Origin: Streptacidiphilus pinicola
GTDB taxonomy: Bacteria > Actinomycetota > Actinomycetes > Streptomycetales > Streptomycetaceae
DNA length: 64,000 nucleotides
Direction of reading: 5' to 3'
NCBI RefSeq assembly: GCF_003258295.1
Contig: NZ_QKYN01000008.1
Location: 1-64,000 of the forward strand
A model generated the notes under the pieces. That model had not been told where the DNA came from. It ran no database searches and saw only the letters and a list, made by a program, of their open reading frames with translations. Numbering within the stretch: position 1 is the first letter of the stretch; every line of letters starts with the position of its first letter. Made by a program: the position numbers and the translations under genes. Below, in pieces: positions 44,618-53,714 of the stretch.

Positions 44618-46167
44618 CAGGCGGAGACCTCCGCGGCGGCGGGGGAGTGGGCGGTCGAGGTCCCCGGACTGACGCTCAGACGCAGCTCAGGGTCGGTCAC
44701 CGGCAGGTGCCGCAGCAGCTTCACGTCGTCGGGGTAGCTCATCGAGGTCAGCCACGGTGCCCGCTCGCCCTGCTGGGGGAGCTTGTCGATCGCGCGCTGG
44801 ATGTAGCCCGCCCCGAAGTCGAGCAGCGGCCGCGTGGGCATGGCCGGATCGGCCGGGACGGGGACGGCGGTGTCGAGGCCAAGGCCGTCCATGTGGGCCA
44901 GCAGCCGGCAGAAGTGCTCGCAGAGCAGGCCGACCTTGAGCGTCCAGGAGGAGTTGGTGTAGCCGATGGAGTAGGCGAAGTTCGGCACGCCGGAGAGCAT
45001 CATGCCCTTGTAGGCGACGGTGTCGGCGAGCCGCACCGCCCGCCCGTCCACGCTCAGCCCGATGCCGCCCATCGCCTGCACGTTGAGCCCCGTCGCGGTC
45101 ACGATCACGTCTGCTTCGAGCTCCCGGCCGGACTCCAGCCGCACGCCCTGCTCGGTGAAGGTCGCGATCCGGTCGGTGACCACCGACGCCCGGCCGGCCC
45201 GGATCTCCCGGAACAGGTCGCCGTTCGGGACGGCGCACAGACGCTGGTCCCACGGGTCGTATGGCGGGTTGAAGTGCTCGTCGACGGGATAACCCTCGGG
45301 CAACTGCTTGATGTTGACCCGTCGGATCAGCTTCCGCGCGGTCTTGGGGTACTTCTGGAAGAGCCGCCAGATCGCCTGCGAGCGGGCGATGTTCTTGCGC
45401 CGCGCCAGCGCGTAGCCGCGGTCCTCGCCGAGCAGGCGCTGCAGCAGGTTGGCCACCTTGTCCTGGGCCGGCACCGGCATGATGTACGTCGGGGTGCGCT
45501 GCAGCATCGTCACGTGGGCGGCGTCCCCGGCCAGCGCCGGAACGAGGGTGACGGCGGTCGCGCCGCTGCCGACGACGAGCACCCGCCGGCCGCTGACGTC
45601 CAGGTCCTCCGGCCAGTGCTGCGGGTGGACGATCGTGCCCCCGAACCGTTCGCGGCCGGTGAATCCCGGCGTGTAGCCCTCGTCGTAGCGGTAGTAGCCG
45701 GCGGCGGCGAAGACCCAGTTGCAGGTCCAGCGGGCCCGCTCACCGGTGTCGGTGCGCTCCGTCTCCACCGTCCAGCGGGCGTCGGCGGAGCTCCACGAGG
45801 CGGCGAGCACCCGGGTGCGGTAGTGGATCCTGCGGTCGATGTCGTGCTCGGCCGCGGTCTCGCGCAGGTAGGCAAGGATCTTGTCGGCGCTCGCGATCGC
45901 GTCCTTGTCCCGCCACGGCTTGAACTCGTAGCCGAAGGTGTGCAGGTCGGAGTCGGAGCGGATGCCGGGGTAGCGGAACAGGTCCCAGGTGCCGCCGGAG
46001 GCCTCGCGGGCCTCCAGGATCGCGTAGCTGCGTCCCGGGTGCTCGCGCTGCAGGTAGTAGGCCGCGCCGATGCCGGAGATCCCGGCGCCGACGATGAGCA
46101 CGTCGACGGACCTCGCCGCACCCGTCGCCGTGTCGTCCCCGGTCGGGGTACCGTCTGTCGCGGCCAT
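44617..46167 (-). CDS. Baeyer-Villiger-type flavin monooxygenase (EthA-like)
   Basis: The 516-residue protein carries GAGISGIGAAYYL for FAD, GSGATAVTLVPAL for NADPH and, between them, FGGTIVHPQHW. The last fits the FxGxxxHxxxW Baeyer-Villiger fingerprint. It is close in layout to EthA and MymA of mycobacteria. Such enzymes insert oxygen into ketones to give esters or lactones. It leads an operon with an SDR and an alpha/beta hydrolase, like part of the mycobacterial mymA cluster. A PucR-type regulator diverges from it across a region with inverted repeats. Confidence 0.9.
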   Translation of the reverse strand: MAATDGTPTGDDTATGAARSVDVLIVGAGISGIGAAYYLQREHPGRSYAILEAREASGGTWDLFRYPGIRSDSDLHTFGYEFKPWRDKDAIASADKILAYLRETAAEHDIDRRIHYRTRVLAASWSSADARWTVETERTDTGERARWTCNWVFAAAGYYRYDEGYTPGFTGRERFGGTIVHPQHWPEDLDVSGRRVLVVGSGATAVTLVPALAGDAAHVTMLQRTPTYIMPVPAQDKVANLLQRLLGEDRGYALARRKNIARSQAIWRLFQKYPKTARKLIRRVNIKQLPEGYPVDEHFNPPYDPWDQRLCAVPNGDLFREIRAGRASVVTDRIATFTEQGVRLESGRELEADVIVTATGLNVQAMGGIGLSVDGRAVRLADTVAYKGMMLSGVPNFAYSIGYTNSSWTLKVGLLCEHFCRLLAHMDGLGLDTAVPVPADPAMPTRPLLDFGAGYIQRAIDKLPQQGERAPWLTSMSYPDDVKLLRHLPVTDPELRLSVSPGTSTAHSPAAAEVSA

Positions 46168-46237
46168 CGTGAGCTCCCGTCGCGCGTGTGGACCTGGTTG
46201 CCGATCATCGTCGCCGCGCGCGGCCGCCCCGGCCTAT

Positions 46238-46292
46238 GGGCAGGTTGCACCGATCTCGGGCTGCTGTGCAGCAGAGTGCACCATACCTGCCC
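46238..46292. promoter_or_regulatory. Nested inverted repeats between the monooxygenase and PucR genes
   Basis: Outer arms GGGCAGGT (46238-46245) and ACCTGCCC (46285-46292) are exact reverse complements. Just inside lie TGCAC (46246-46250) and GTGCA (46276-46280). The centre CTGCTGTGCAGCAG (46261-46274) is nearly palindromic. A TACGCT hexamer (46293-46298) follows, 6 nt before the regulator ATG, so the arms would cover that promoter. It is the most likely operator for the divergent pair. Confidence 0.55.
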
Positions 46293-46304
46293 TACGCTGG
46301 ACGC

Positions 46305-47522
46305 ATGCTGTGGGAACCACCGTCGCCCCGGGTGCGGGAGCTGATCCGGCAGGGCGCCGAGCTGGCCGTCCGCGCACCGGAGGAGTGGCTGCGGGAGATC
46401 GACGTGGCCACGCTCTCCGGCCCGCACAACAAGGAGCTCGCCGACGATCCCGCGCTCGCCGCCGCCACCCGCCGGGCCAACCGCTCCAACCTGCTCTTCT
46501 GGGCCGCCGCCAACGTGCAGGCCCCTGGGCTGCGGGTCCCGCCCAACGTCGGCCCGCCGCAGGTCGACATCGCCCGCGACCTGGTCCGGCGCGGCCTGAA
46601 CGAGACCGCGCTCGACGCCTACCGCGCCGGGCAGGCGGTGGCGCTGCGGCTGTGGACCGAGATCTGCTTCGGCCTCACCTCCGACCTGGCGGAGCTGCGC
46701 GAACTGCTGCTCGTCACCACCCACTCGATCGCCGCCTTCGTCGACGACACCATCGCCGGCGTCGCCGAGCAGATCGCCAGGGAACGCGAGGAGCTCACCT
46801 CCGGCAGCCACGCGGAACGCCTGGAGACCGTCAGCCTGCTGCTCGACGGCGCCCCGATCCCCGCTGCCCGCGCCGAACAGCGCCTGGGCTACCGGCTCGC
46901 GGGCGAGCACACCGCGGCCGTGGTCTGGAGCGACGGCGCGGAGACCGACCTCGCCGCGCTGGACCGCTCGGCCGAGCTGGTCGCCGCGGCGGCTGCGGAC
47001 TCGCGCCCGCTCGTCGTCCTCGCAGGCGCCGCGACGCGCTGGGTCTGGGTGCACGGCCGCCCCGATCCCGAGGAGCTGCGCGCGCGGGCCGGGGCCGCCG
47101 CGGGTGTGCGGATCGCCGTCGGCTCGACCGGCGCGGGCGTGGGCGGCTTCCGGCGCGGCCACCTCGACGCGCTCGCGGTGCAGCGCATGCTCGCACGCCT
47201 CGCCTCCCCGCAGCGCGTCGCCACCCACGACGAGGTCGAGCTCGTCGCCCTGCTGACGGCGGAGCCGAAGGACGCCGAGCACTTCGTCCGACGCGTCCTC
47301 GGGGCGCTGGAGGGCGCCGAACCGGAGGTCGCCGAGGCGGTCCGGGTCTTCATCGCCGCCCAGTGCAACGCCTCCCACGCGGCGGCGCGGCTCTACGTCC
47401 ACCGCAACACCCTGCTGCGCCGCCTCGCCCGCGCCGACCGGCTGCTGCCGCGCCCGCTCGCCGAGAACGTCGTGGAGGTCGCCGCCGCCCTGGAGGTCCT
47501 TCGCTGGCGACCCCACGGCTGA
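46305..47522 (+). CDS. PucR/CdaR-type helix-turn-helix regulator
   Basis: The 405-residue protein has an N-terminal helical domain (RsbT co-antagonist-like), a central GGDEF-like region (residues about 200-300) and a C-terminal HTH of the PucR type. The HTH reads FIAAQCNASHAAARLYVHRNTLLRRLARADRLL. The ATG at 46305 is just after a TACGCT hexamer, suggesting a leaderless mRNA. It is divergent from the monooxygenase operon and is its likely local regulator, probably sensing a metabolite. Confidence 0.85.
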   Translation: MLWEPPSPRVRELIRQGAELAVRAPEEWLREIDVATLSGPHNKELADDPALAAATRRANRSNLLFWAAANVQAPGLRVPPNVGPPQVDIARDLVRRGLNETALDAYRAGQAVALRLWTEICFGLTSDLAELRELLLVTTHSIAAFVDDTIAGVAEQIAREREELTSGSHAERLETVSLLLDGAPIPAARAEQRLGYRLAGEHTAAVVWSDGAETDLAALDRSAELVAAAAADSRPLVVLAGAATRWVWVHGRPDPEELRARAGAAAGVRIAVGSTGAGVGGFRRGHLDALAVQRMLARLASPQRVATHDEVELVALLTAEPKDAEHFVRRVLGALEGAEPEVAEAVRVFIAAQCNASHAAARLYVHRNTLLRRLARADRLLPRPLAENVVEVAAALEVLRWRPHG

Positions 47523-47649
47523 GGCCGCGCGCCGGCGCCGCCCCGGTGGCGACCCGGCAGCGCATCGGTGACCCTGGAGGCGCGGCCGGCCGCAGGACAC
47601 GGGCGCCGACGGCGGCCGGTTAGAGGGCTCCGACGAGGCGAGGACTCCC

Positions 47650-49080
47650 ATGAGCGACGCAGGGGCAGGAAGTCCCGTCGAACCGGCCCTGCGTCCCGGG
47701 CTACTGACCTTCCTCGGCGGCGTCGGCACCGTCACCGGCAGCAAGTACCTCGTCGAGACCGACCACGCGCGGGTGATGGTCGACTGCGGCATGTTCCAGG
47801 GCCAGGCCGAGCTGCGCCGCCGCAACTGGCGTCCGCTGCCGCTGGACCCGCGCGACGTCCGCGCCGTCGTGGTCACGCACGCCCACCTCGACCACACCGG
47901 CTACCTGCCGCGGATCGTGCGCGAGGGCTTCCGCGGCCCGATCTTCTGCACGCCCGACACCGCCCGCCTGGCGGAGCTGGTCCTGCGCGACAGCGCCCAC
48001 CTGCAGGAGGAGCAGGCCGAGCACGCCAACCGCGAGGGCTGGTCCAAGCACCGCCCGGCCGAGCCCTTCTACACGCAGGCGGACGTCGAGGAGGTGCTGG
48101 CGCTGCTGCGGCCCACCGAACTCGGCCTGTTCACCGAGATCGCGCCCGGCACCATGCTGCGCCTGCACCACGCCGGCCACATCCTCGGCTCCAGCTGGGC
48201 CCACCTGACCCTGGAGGACGGCGGCACCGTCGCCTTCAGCGGCGACCTCGGCCGTCCCGTCCACCCGCTGCTGCGCCCGCCCGACCCGTTCACCGGCGCG
48301 GACGTGCTGCTCGTCGAGTCCACCTATGGCAACCGCGGCCACGACGACGCGCAGAGCCGCGAGCACTTCGCCCAGGCGATCACCCGCACGCTCGCGCGCG
48401 GCGGCACTGTGCTGATCCCCTCCTTCGCCGTGGACCGGACCGAGGTGGTGCTGCACGAGCTCGCCGAGCTGCGCCGCAGCGGGCGTCTCTCCGCCGCCGT
48501 TCCCGTCTACGTCGACAGCCCCATGGCGCTGGCCGCCCTGAAGATCTACCAGGACGCCGCCGACCGCGGCTCGGACCAGTTCCGGCCGCGGGCCGAGGCG
48601 GACCTGGACTCTTCGCTGGACCCCGCGCCGTTCAAGGCCGCCCGCAGCGTCCAGGAGTCGATGGCGATCCAGAACAGCCCGCTGCCCGCCGTCATCGTCT
48701 CCGCCTCCGGCATGGCCACCGGTGGCCGCGTCGTGCACCACCTGCGCCGGCTGCTGCCCGACCCGCGCAACACCGTGCTCGTCGTGGGCTTCGCGGCCAA
48801 GGGCACCCGCGCCCGCGACCTGCTCGAAGGCGCGCGCTCGCTGAAGATGTACGGCACCTACGTGCCCGTCCGCGCCGAGGTCGTCGACATCGGCGGCTTC
48901 TCCGCCCACGCCGACGCGGAGGAGGTGATCGCCTGGCTGCGCGACGCCCCCGCGCCGAAGACCGTCTACGTCGTCCACGGCGAGCCGGAGTCCTCCGCCG
49001 CGCTGCGCGACAGGATCGAGCGCGAGCTCGGCTGGTGCGCGGTCGTGCCGCGCTCCGGCGAACACGTCCTGATCCGGTGA
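47650..49080 (+). CDS. MBL-fold beta-CASP protein, RNA-processing-exonuclease type
   Basis: The 476-residue protein has the metallo-beta-lactamase zinc motif THAHLDHTG, further ligands in [10 protein letters not shown] and FSGDLGRP, then beta-CASP blocks ([38 protein letters not shown]). The C-terminal [11 protein letters not shown] and VHGEPES motifs close the second metal site. This is the layout of RNA endo/exonucleases of the Ysh1/CPSF type. The ATG at 47650 follows GGCGAGGAC. RNA cleavage is the best-supported activity. Confidence 0.88.
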   Translation: MSDAGAGSPVEPALRPGLLTFLGGVGTVTGSKYLVETDHARVMVDCGMFQGQAELRRRNWRPLPLDPRDVRAVVVTHAHLDHTGYLPRIVREGFRGPIFCTPDTARLAELVLRDSAHLQEEQAEHANREGWSKHRPAEPFYTQADVEEVLALLRPTELGLFTEIAPGTMLRLHHAGHILGSSWAHLTLEDGGTVAFSGDLGRPVHPLLRPPDPFTGADVLLVESTYGNRGHDDAQSREHFAQAITRTLARGGTVLIPSFAVDRTEVVLHELAELRRSGRLSAAVPVYVDSPMALAALKIYQDAADRGSDQFRPRAEADLDSSLDPAPFKAARSVQESMAIQNSPLPAVIVSASGMATGGRVVHHLRRLLPDPRNTVLVVGFAAKGTRARDLLEGARSLKMYGTYVPVRAEVVDIGGFSAHADAEEVIAWLRDAPAPKTVYVVHGEPESSAALRDRIERELGWCAVVPRSGEHVLIR

Positions 49081-49108
49081 GAGCCTGATCCGCTGAGAGG
49101 GAGCCGAG

Positions 49109-49762
49109 TTGACCAGTCACGCGCCCCCGGCCGGCCGCACCGTCCACGAGATCATGAGCACCCAGGTGGTGACCGCGACCAGCCGCACCCCGTTCAAGGA
49201 GCTGGCCCTGCTGATGGACGAGCACCGGATCAGCGCGCTCCCGGTGCTGGACGCCCGCGGCCGCGTGATCGGCGTCGTCTCCGAGGCCGACCTGCTGCTC
49301 AAGGAGGCGGGCCGGCAGCAGAAGCTCGGCATGCGCGCCGCTCTCCTCGACCCCGACCAGGCCGCCCGCCTCGCGGCCCTGGTCGCCGACGACCTGATGA
49401 CCGCCCCCGCCGTCACCGTCCCACCGGAGGAGACCGTCGCCGGCGCGGCCCGCATCATGCTGGAACGCCGGGTCAAGCGGCTCCCGGTGGTGGACGAGGA
49501 GGGCGAACTCATCGGCATCGTCAGCCGCGCGGACGTCCTCAAGGTCTTCCTCGCGGAGGACGCGGCCCTCGCGGACGAGGTCCGCGCGGCCCTCGCTCGC
49601 ACCCTCGGCGCGGAGGTCGCCGCCGGTCTGACGGTCACGCTGGCCCAAGGCGTCGTCACCGTCGGCGGGGCGCTGGGCGACTCGTCCCGCATTCCCGCGG
49701 TGGCCCTCGCGGTGGGCGCCGTCGACGGCGTGGTGGATGTGAACTTCGCGCTGGGCAGTTGA
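49109..49762 (+). CDS. CBS-domain pair with C-terminal BON domain
   Basis: The TTG at 49109 follows AGAGGGAG and gives 217 residues. Two CBS motifs (about 12-68 and 90-150; TVHEIMSTQVVTATSRTPFKEL, then DDLMTAPAVTVPPEETV) are followed by a BON domain (about 155-215; DEVRAALARTL and VDGVVDVNFAL). CBS pairs bind adenine nucleotides and BON domains often bind membranes or surfaces. Such proteins are common in actinomycetes with unknown targets. The TGA lies inside the -35 box of the rho promoter. Confidence 0.85.
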   Translation: MTSHAPPAGRTVHEIMSTQVVTATSRTPFKELALLMDEHRISALPVLDARGRVIGVVSEADLLLKEAGRQQKLGMRAALLDPDQAARLAALVADDLMTAPAVTVPPEETVAGAARIMLERRVKRLPVVDEEGELIGIVSRADVLKVFLAEDAALADEVRAALARTLGAEVAAGLTVTLAQGVVTVGGALGDSSRIPAVALAVGAVDGVVDVNFALGS

Positions 49763-49790
49763 CAAACCACCGATCCGTACCTGTTACTAT
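49759..49790 (+). promoter_or_regulatory. Extended -10 promoter of the short rho gene
   Basis: TTGACA (49759-49764) and TGTTACTAT, an extended -10 with TACTAT at 49785-49790, mark a strong promoter. The spacer is 20 nt, longer than ideal, but the TGn extension compensates. Transcription from here gives a leader of about 230 nt before rho. Confidence 0.65.
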
Positions 49791-49797
49791 GGGGTGC

Positions 49798-50024
49798 AGC
49801 GGAAGGCTGAGCCTCCGCCGCTCCCGCGATTTCTTCGCGGTCGAGCCGTCGGCTTGACGTTCATCGTCGCCGGATCCCAGCACCACCTCGGTACACCGCA
49901 CGTGCAACGCACCACCGCAGTCCTTCCACCGATCCATCGCGTGACGACCATGCCGCGATGGCGACGTCCTCGGCGTGCCCGCCGGGACCTCACCCCACCA
50001 CCTCCTGAAGAGGACCCGAATTTC
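49798..50024 (+). promoter_or_regulatory. Long structured, C-rich leader of rho, possible autoregulatory region
   Basis: The first 60 nt can form consecutive hairpins (AGCGG with CCGCT arms, CGCG-ATTTCTT-CGCG, and AGCC-GTC-GGCT). From about 49875 to 50000 the RNA is rich in C and A (for example CACCACCTCGGTACACCG and CACCCCACCACCTCC), as expected for a Rho loading site. Rho autoregulates by attenuation in several bacteria, so this is a plausible rut region. An in-frame ATG at 49950 would add 25 residues (MPRWRRPRRARRD...) if used. Confidence 0.45.
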
Positions 50025-51215
50025 ATGACCACCACACTCGAACCTCCCATCACCCGCACCACCAGCACCACACCCGACGTCGACCTCGACCTGGTCCAGG
50101 TCTCCGGCGTCCTCGAGCTCCGCGACGGCCACGCCGTCCTGCACACCTCCGGCTACCAGCCCGGCCCCGGCGACCTGTCGGTGCCGGCGGGTCAGGTCCG
50201 CAGCCTCGGGCTGCGCAACGGTGACCACCTCACCGGAGTCACCCGTCCCACCGCGAAGGGCAAGGGCGGCGAACGCCGCCCGGCCCTGGCCCGGGTCGAC
50301 GCCGTGAACGGCCTCGCGCCCGAACGGGCGTGCAAGCGCCCCGAGTTCGGCGACCTGACGCCGCTGCACCCGCAGCAGCAGCTGCGGCTGGAGACCGGAC
50401 CCGGCGTGCTCAGCACCCGCGTGATCGACCTGGTCGCGCCGATCGGCAAGGGCCAGCGCGGCCTGATCGTCGCGCCCCCGAAGACCGGCAAGACGGTGAT
50501 CATGCAGCAGCTCGCGGCCGCGCTCGCCCAGAACCACCCCGAGGCGCACCTGATGGTCGTCCTCGTCGACGAGCGCCCCGAGGAGGTCACCGACATGCGG
50601 CGCTCCGTGCGCGGCGAGGTGCTCGCCTCCACCTTCGACCGGCCCGCCCGCGAGCACATCGCGCTCGCCGAGCTCGCCATCGAGCGCGCCAAGCGGCTGG
50701 TCGAGCTCGGGCAGGACGTGGTCGTGCTGCTCGACTCGATCACCCGGCTCGCCCGCGCCTACAACACGGCCGCGCCCGCCTCGGGGCGCGTCCTGACCGG
50801 CGGTATCGACGCCGCTGCGCTGCACAAGCCGAAGCGCTTCTTCGGCGCCGCCCGCAACATCGAGGACGGCGGCTCGCTGACCATCGTCGCGACCGCGCTG
50901 GTCGACACCGGCTCCCGGATGGACGACCTGATCTTCGAGGAGTTCAAGAGCACCGGCAACATGGAGCTGCGGCTGGACCGCAGGCTCGCCGACAAGCGGA
51001 TCTTCCCCGCCGTCGACCCCAAGGCCTCCGGCACCCGCCGCGAGGAACTGCTGCTCGGCCCCGAGCGCACCGCCGCCACTTGGACGCTGCGCCGCGTGCT
51101 GAACGCGCTGGACACGCAGGCCGCCACCGAACTGCTGTTGGACCGGCTGAAGCAGTCTCCGAGCAACACCGACTTCCTCCGCAAGGTCGTCACGAGCCGG
51201 CCCGACGCCTCGTAG
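50025..51215 (+). CDS. rho: Transcription termination factor Rho, short form
   Basis: The 396-residue protein has an OB-fold RNA-binding part (SGVLELRDGHAVLHTSGYQPGPGD), Walker A APPKTGKTV, LVDERPEEVTDM, Walker B VVLLDSITRLARAYN, and the R-loop/Q-loop region with a NIEDGGSLTIVATAL arginine-containing segment. It lacks the long Arg/Gly/Asp-rich N-terminal insertion typical of the main actinobacterial Rho. It is therefore probably a second, accessory Rho. Its own strong promoter and long C-rich leader suggest autoregulation. The ATG at 50025 starts the conserved region. Confidence 0.93.
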   Translation: MTTTLEPPITRTTSTTPDVDLDLVQVSGVLELRDGHAVLHTSGYQPGPGDLSVPAGQVRSLGLRNGDHLTGVTRPTAKGKGGERRPALARVDAVNGLAPERACKRPEFGDLTPLHPQQQLRLETGPGVLSTRVIDLVAPIGKGQRGLIVAPPKTGKTVIMQQLAAALAQNHPEAHLMVVLVDERPEEVTDMRRSVRGEVLASTFDRPAREHIALAELAIERAKRLVELGQDVVVLLDSITRLARAYNTAAPASGRVLTGGIDAAALHKPKRFFGAARNIEDGGSLTIVATALVDTGSRMDDLIFEEFKSTGNMELRLDRRLADKRIFPAVDPKASGTRREELLLGPERTAATWTLRRVLNALDTQAATELLLDRLKQSPSNTDFLRKVVTSRPDAS

Positions 51216-51473
51216 CCTCCGGGCCCCGACGCTCGCCGGCGGAGCCGTGTCCGGCCCGGCGGGTGGTGCCCGCGAGAGCGGCGATGACCAGGGCGGCGAC
51301 GGGGAGAACGCCCAGCGCGGCCGCGAGCCCGACGGCCGTGGCCAGCCCCCCGACGATCGGGGAGACCAGCAACCAGCCCGCGTTCCCGGCGAAGCTCACC
51401 TGGGCCATCGCGGTCGCGGAGTTCGGCAGGTTCGTCGTCGGCGGAGCGCCCCGCGCTCCAGCCGTAGGAGGGT
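51190..51473 (-). pseudogene. C-terminal remnant of an MFS transporter
   Basis: A minus-strand frame, bounded upstream by an in-frame stop at 51474, reads NLPNSATAMAQVSFAGNAGW, then LLVSPIVGGLATAVGLAAAL and LGVLPVAALVIAALAG. These match the last two helices of major facilitator transporters. The other ten helices are absent. It converges on the end of rho, which it overlaps by 26 nt. Confidence 0.6.
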
Positions 51474-51474
51474 C

Positions 51475-51798
51475 TCAGTCGGCGAGGCGGCGCTCCTGCA
51501 GCACGATCCACCGTGCGGGCACGAACGCCGCCCACAGGGCCATCGGCCAGATCGGCTGCGGGTGGCAGACGAAGCCGACCAGGGTGTCCCGCTCGGTGAC
51601 CGAGAAACCGCACTCGGGGCTCTTGCGCCGGCCCTTGCCGCGCAGCACCAGGGTGTGCCGTCCCGCCTCGACCTGCAGCTCCAGGCGCCCGTTGACCTGG
51701 ATCGTCGCGACCTCCTCGGCGTCGAGGAACACCCTCCAGGGTCCGCGGTCCCACACGGCCGACGGAAACGTGCGCTGCACCCTCAACGTAGCGGTCAT
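51475..51798 (-). CDS. Small PEGA-like protein with a C-terminal hydrophobic segment, unknown function
   Basis: The ATG at 51798 gives 107 residues. The middle (RVFLDAEEVATIQVNGRLELQVEAGRHTLVLRGKGRRKS) has the strand-turn pattern of PEGA-type domains. A hydrophobic region (PIWPMALWAAFVPARWIVLQE) close to the C-terminus could be a membrane anchor. It diverges from the DUF1905 gene, and its end meets the MFS remnant. The role is unknown. Confidence 0.55.
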   Translation of the reverse strand: MTATLRVQRTFPSAVWDRGPWRVFLDAEEVATIQVNGRLELQVEAGRHTLVLRGKGRRKSPECGFSVTERDTLVGFVCHPQPIWPMALWAAFVPARWIVLQERRLAD

Positions 51799-51922
51799 GT
51801 GTCCTGCGGTGCCTCTCGTGGTCGGCGTGAGGGCACCAGTCTGCGCGCTCCCCAGCGCCGACCCGCCGCGCCGCGCCGGTACGCTGGGCCGGTCCTCGCC
51901 CTCGTCGGGAACGGAACGCCCC

Positions 51923-52210
51923 ATGGACCTCGTCTTCTCCGGCACCGTGATCGAGTGGCGCGGCCCGGCGCCCTACTACTTCGTGCCCGTCCCCGAGCAG
52001 CAGTGTGCCGACATCCACGAGGTGGCCACGCAGGCCAGCTACGGGTGGGGCGTCATCCCCGTCGAGGCCCGCGTCGGGGGCGACGCCTTCACCACGTCCC
52101 TCTTCCCCAAGGACGGCGGATATCTGCTGCCCCTGAAGGCGGCGGTCCGCCTGCCCCAGCGCCTCACCACCGGCGACCCGGTCCGCGTGGAGCTGACGGT
52201 CCGTCTCTAG
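51923..52210 (+). CDS. DUF1905 domain protein
   Basis: The ATG at 51923 gives 95 residues: FSGTVIEWRGPAPYYFVPVPE, GWGVIPVEARVGGDAFTTSLFPKDGGYLLPLKAAVR and VRVELTVRL. This is the complete single-domain DUF1905 pattern, a small beta-rich fold often linked to bacteriocin-protection (OmdA-like) proteins. No partner gene is adjacent, so function is open. Confidence 0.8.
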   Translation: MDLVFSGTVIEWRGPAPYYFVPVPEQQCADIHEVATQASYGWGVIPVEARVGGDAFTTSLFPKDGGYLLPLKAAVRLPQRLTTGDPVRVELTVRL

Positions 52211-52295
52211 CCGCCGACCCGCCCGCTGCCCCGCCTGGGTGAGCGCGACGGCGTCCCGGCAGGTGAGGCCTCGTCAATGCTGGTTGGATCGGCAC

Positions 52296-53714
52296 ATGAT
52301 CGGACGAACGGCTGCGCACGCCCTCGCCGCCGCGCTGCTCGCGGGCACGGCGGGCCTCGGCGCGGCCGGCTGCCCGAGTGGCGCCCCCGTCGCGAACGTC
52401 GCGGACGTTGCGATCGGACGCGCCGTCCTCGCGCCGCTGCCCGCCGGGCTGGTGGGCCTCTCCTTCGAGAGCGACTCCGCCACGGGCGGACTCGACAGCG
52501 GGCGCTTCGACGCCGGCGGCAACCTCCCCGCGCTGCTGCGCACGCTCGGGCCCGGCACGATGCGGTTCGGCGGCAACTCCGTCGACCTGGGCTTCCACGG
52601 CGCGAGCCGGGCCGCGCTCGCCGGAGTGCGCCGGCTCGCCGACGAGAGCGGCTGGCAGGTGCGCTACAGCGAGAACCTCGGCCACTACGACGCGGCCGCG
52701 ACGGCTGCCGACGCCGCGGCGGCCGCTGCCGCCCTGGGGCCCCGGTTGCGGGCGCTGGCCTGCGGGAACGAGCCCAACCTCTACCCGGGCGTGTTGCGCC
52801 GGGAAGACTTCGACATCGTCGCGTACCTCGCCGAGGCCATGCCCTGTTGGCGCGTGCTGCACCGGGCCGCCCCCGGCGTGCCCGTCGCCGGGCCCGACGC
52901 CGCCCCGCCGGTCTGGCAGGCTGCGGCCGCCTTCGCGCCGTCCCGGCCGCTGGCGCAGCTCACGGCGCACTACTACCCGCTCACCCACTGCGGTCGGCAC
53001 CCCGGCAACGGCGGCACGCTGCTCAGCGCCGCCACCCGGGACCGGCAGGGGCAGTACTTCGCGAGTGTGGGGGCCACCGCCCGCGCCGCACGGCTGCCCT
53101 GGGCGCTGACCGAGACCAACTCGGCGTCCTGCTCCGGCATCCCCGGCACCAGCAACACCTTCGCCGCCGCGCTCTGGTCGGTGGACTACGCGCTCCAGGC
53201 GGCCGAGCACGGGGCACAGGAGGTCGACTTCCACACCTCCGTCAGCCCGCGTTGCGTCCCCTACACGGCGCTGTGTCCGACGGCGCCGCGGCACTTCGCG
53301 CCCCGACCCCTCTACTACGGACTGCTGCTGCTCCGTCTCCTCGGGCCCGGCGAGTTGCTGCCTGCCACCCTGACCGACTTCCGGGGGCCGGTCACCGTCC
53401 ACGCGCTGCGCTCCGCGGACGGAGCGCAGCGCCTGGTGCTGGAGAACCTCGGACCGGACCCGGTCGGGATACGGACGCCCGCCCCGGCGGCGGGCCGGAC
53501 CGCTCTCGGCTGGCGCCTCGCTGCACCCGGTGGACCGACGGCGACCACGGGCGTCACCGTCAACGGCCGCACGGTCGCGGCGGACGGGACTTTCGCGGCG
53601 CCGCCGCCGCTGCGGGTGGCGTGCGCGGCCGACGCATGCCGGCTGCCCCTGCCGGGCTACTCCGCGACGGTGTTGGTCCTCCCCGCGGGTGCGGCCGGCC
53701 AGTCGAAGCGGTAG
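52296..53714 (+). CDS. GH79-like glycoside hydrolase lipoprotein
   Basis: The ATG at 52296 opens a lipoprotein signal (lipobox GAAGC), giving 472 residues. The barrel shows GLSFESDSATGG, RFGGNSVDLGF, a probable acid/base Glu in CGNEPNLY and a probable nucleophile Glu in ALTETNSASCSG. Spacing and context match beta-glucuronidase/heparanase-like GH79 enzymes. A C-terminal beta-sandwich follows (VLENLGPDPVGIRTPAP and later). It probably acts on glucuronides at the cell surface. The 3' end overlaps the convergent arylsulfotransferase gene by 58 nt. Confidence 0.78.
   Translation: MIGRTAAHALAAALLAGTAGLGAAGCPSGAPVANVADVAIGRAVLAPLPAGLVGLSFESDSATGGLDSGRFDAGGNLPALLRTLGPGTMRFGGNSVDLGFHGASRAALAGVRRLADESGWQVRYSENLGHYDAAATAADAAAAAAALGPRLRALACGNEPNLYPGVLRREDFDIVAYLAEAMPCWRVLHRAAPGVPVAGPDAAPPVWQAAAAFAPSRPLAQLTAHYYPLTHCGRHPGNGGTLLSAATRDRQGQYFASVGATARAARLPWALTETNSASCSGIPGTSNTFAAALWSVDYALQAAEHGAQEVDFHTSVSPRCVPYTALCPTAPRHFAPRPLYYGLLLLRLLGPGELLPATLTDFRGPVTVHALRSADGAQRLVLENLGPDPVGIRTPAPAAGRTALGWRLAAPGGPTATTGVTVNGRTVAADGTFAAPPPLRVACAADACRLPLPGYSATVLVLPAGAAGQSKR

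Noticed and set aside
49950-50024. Upstream in-frame ATG adding an Arg-rich extension to Rho
   Set aside because: No good ribosome site is present and the stretch lies in the C-rich leader; the ATG at 50025 begins the conserved region. It stays possible but less likely.
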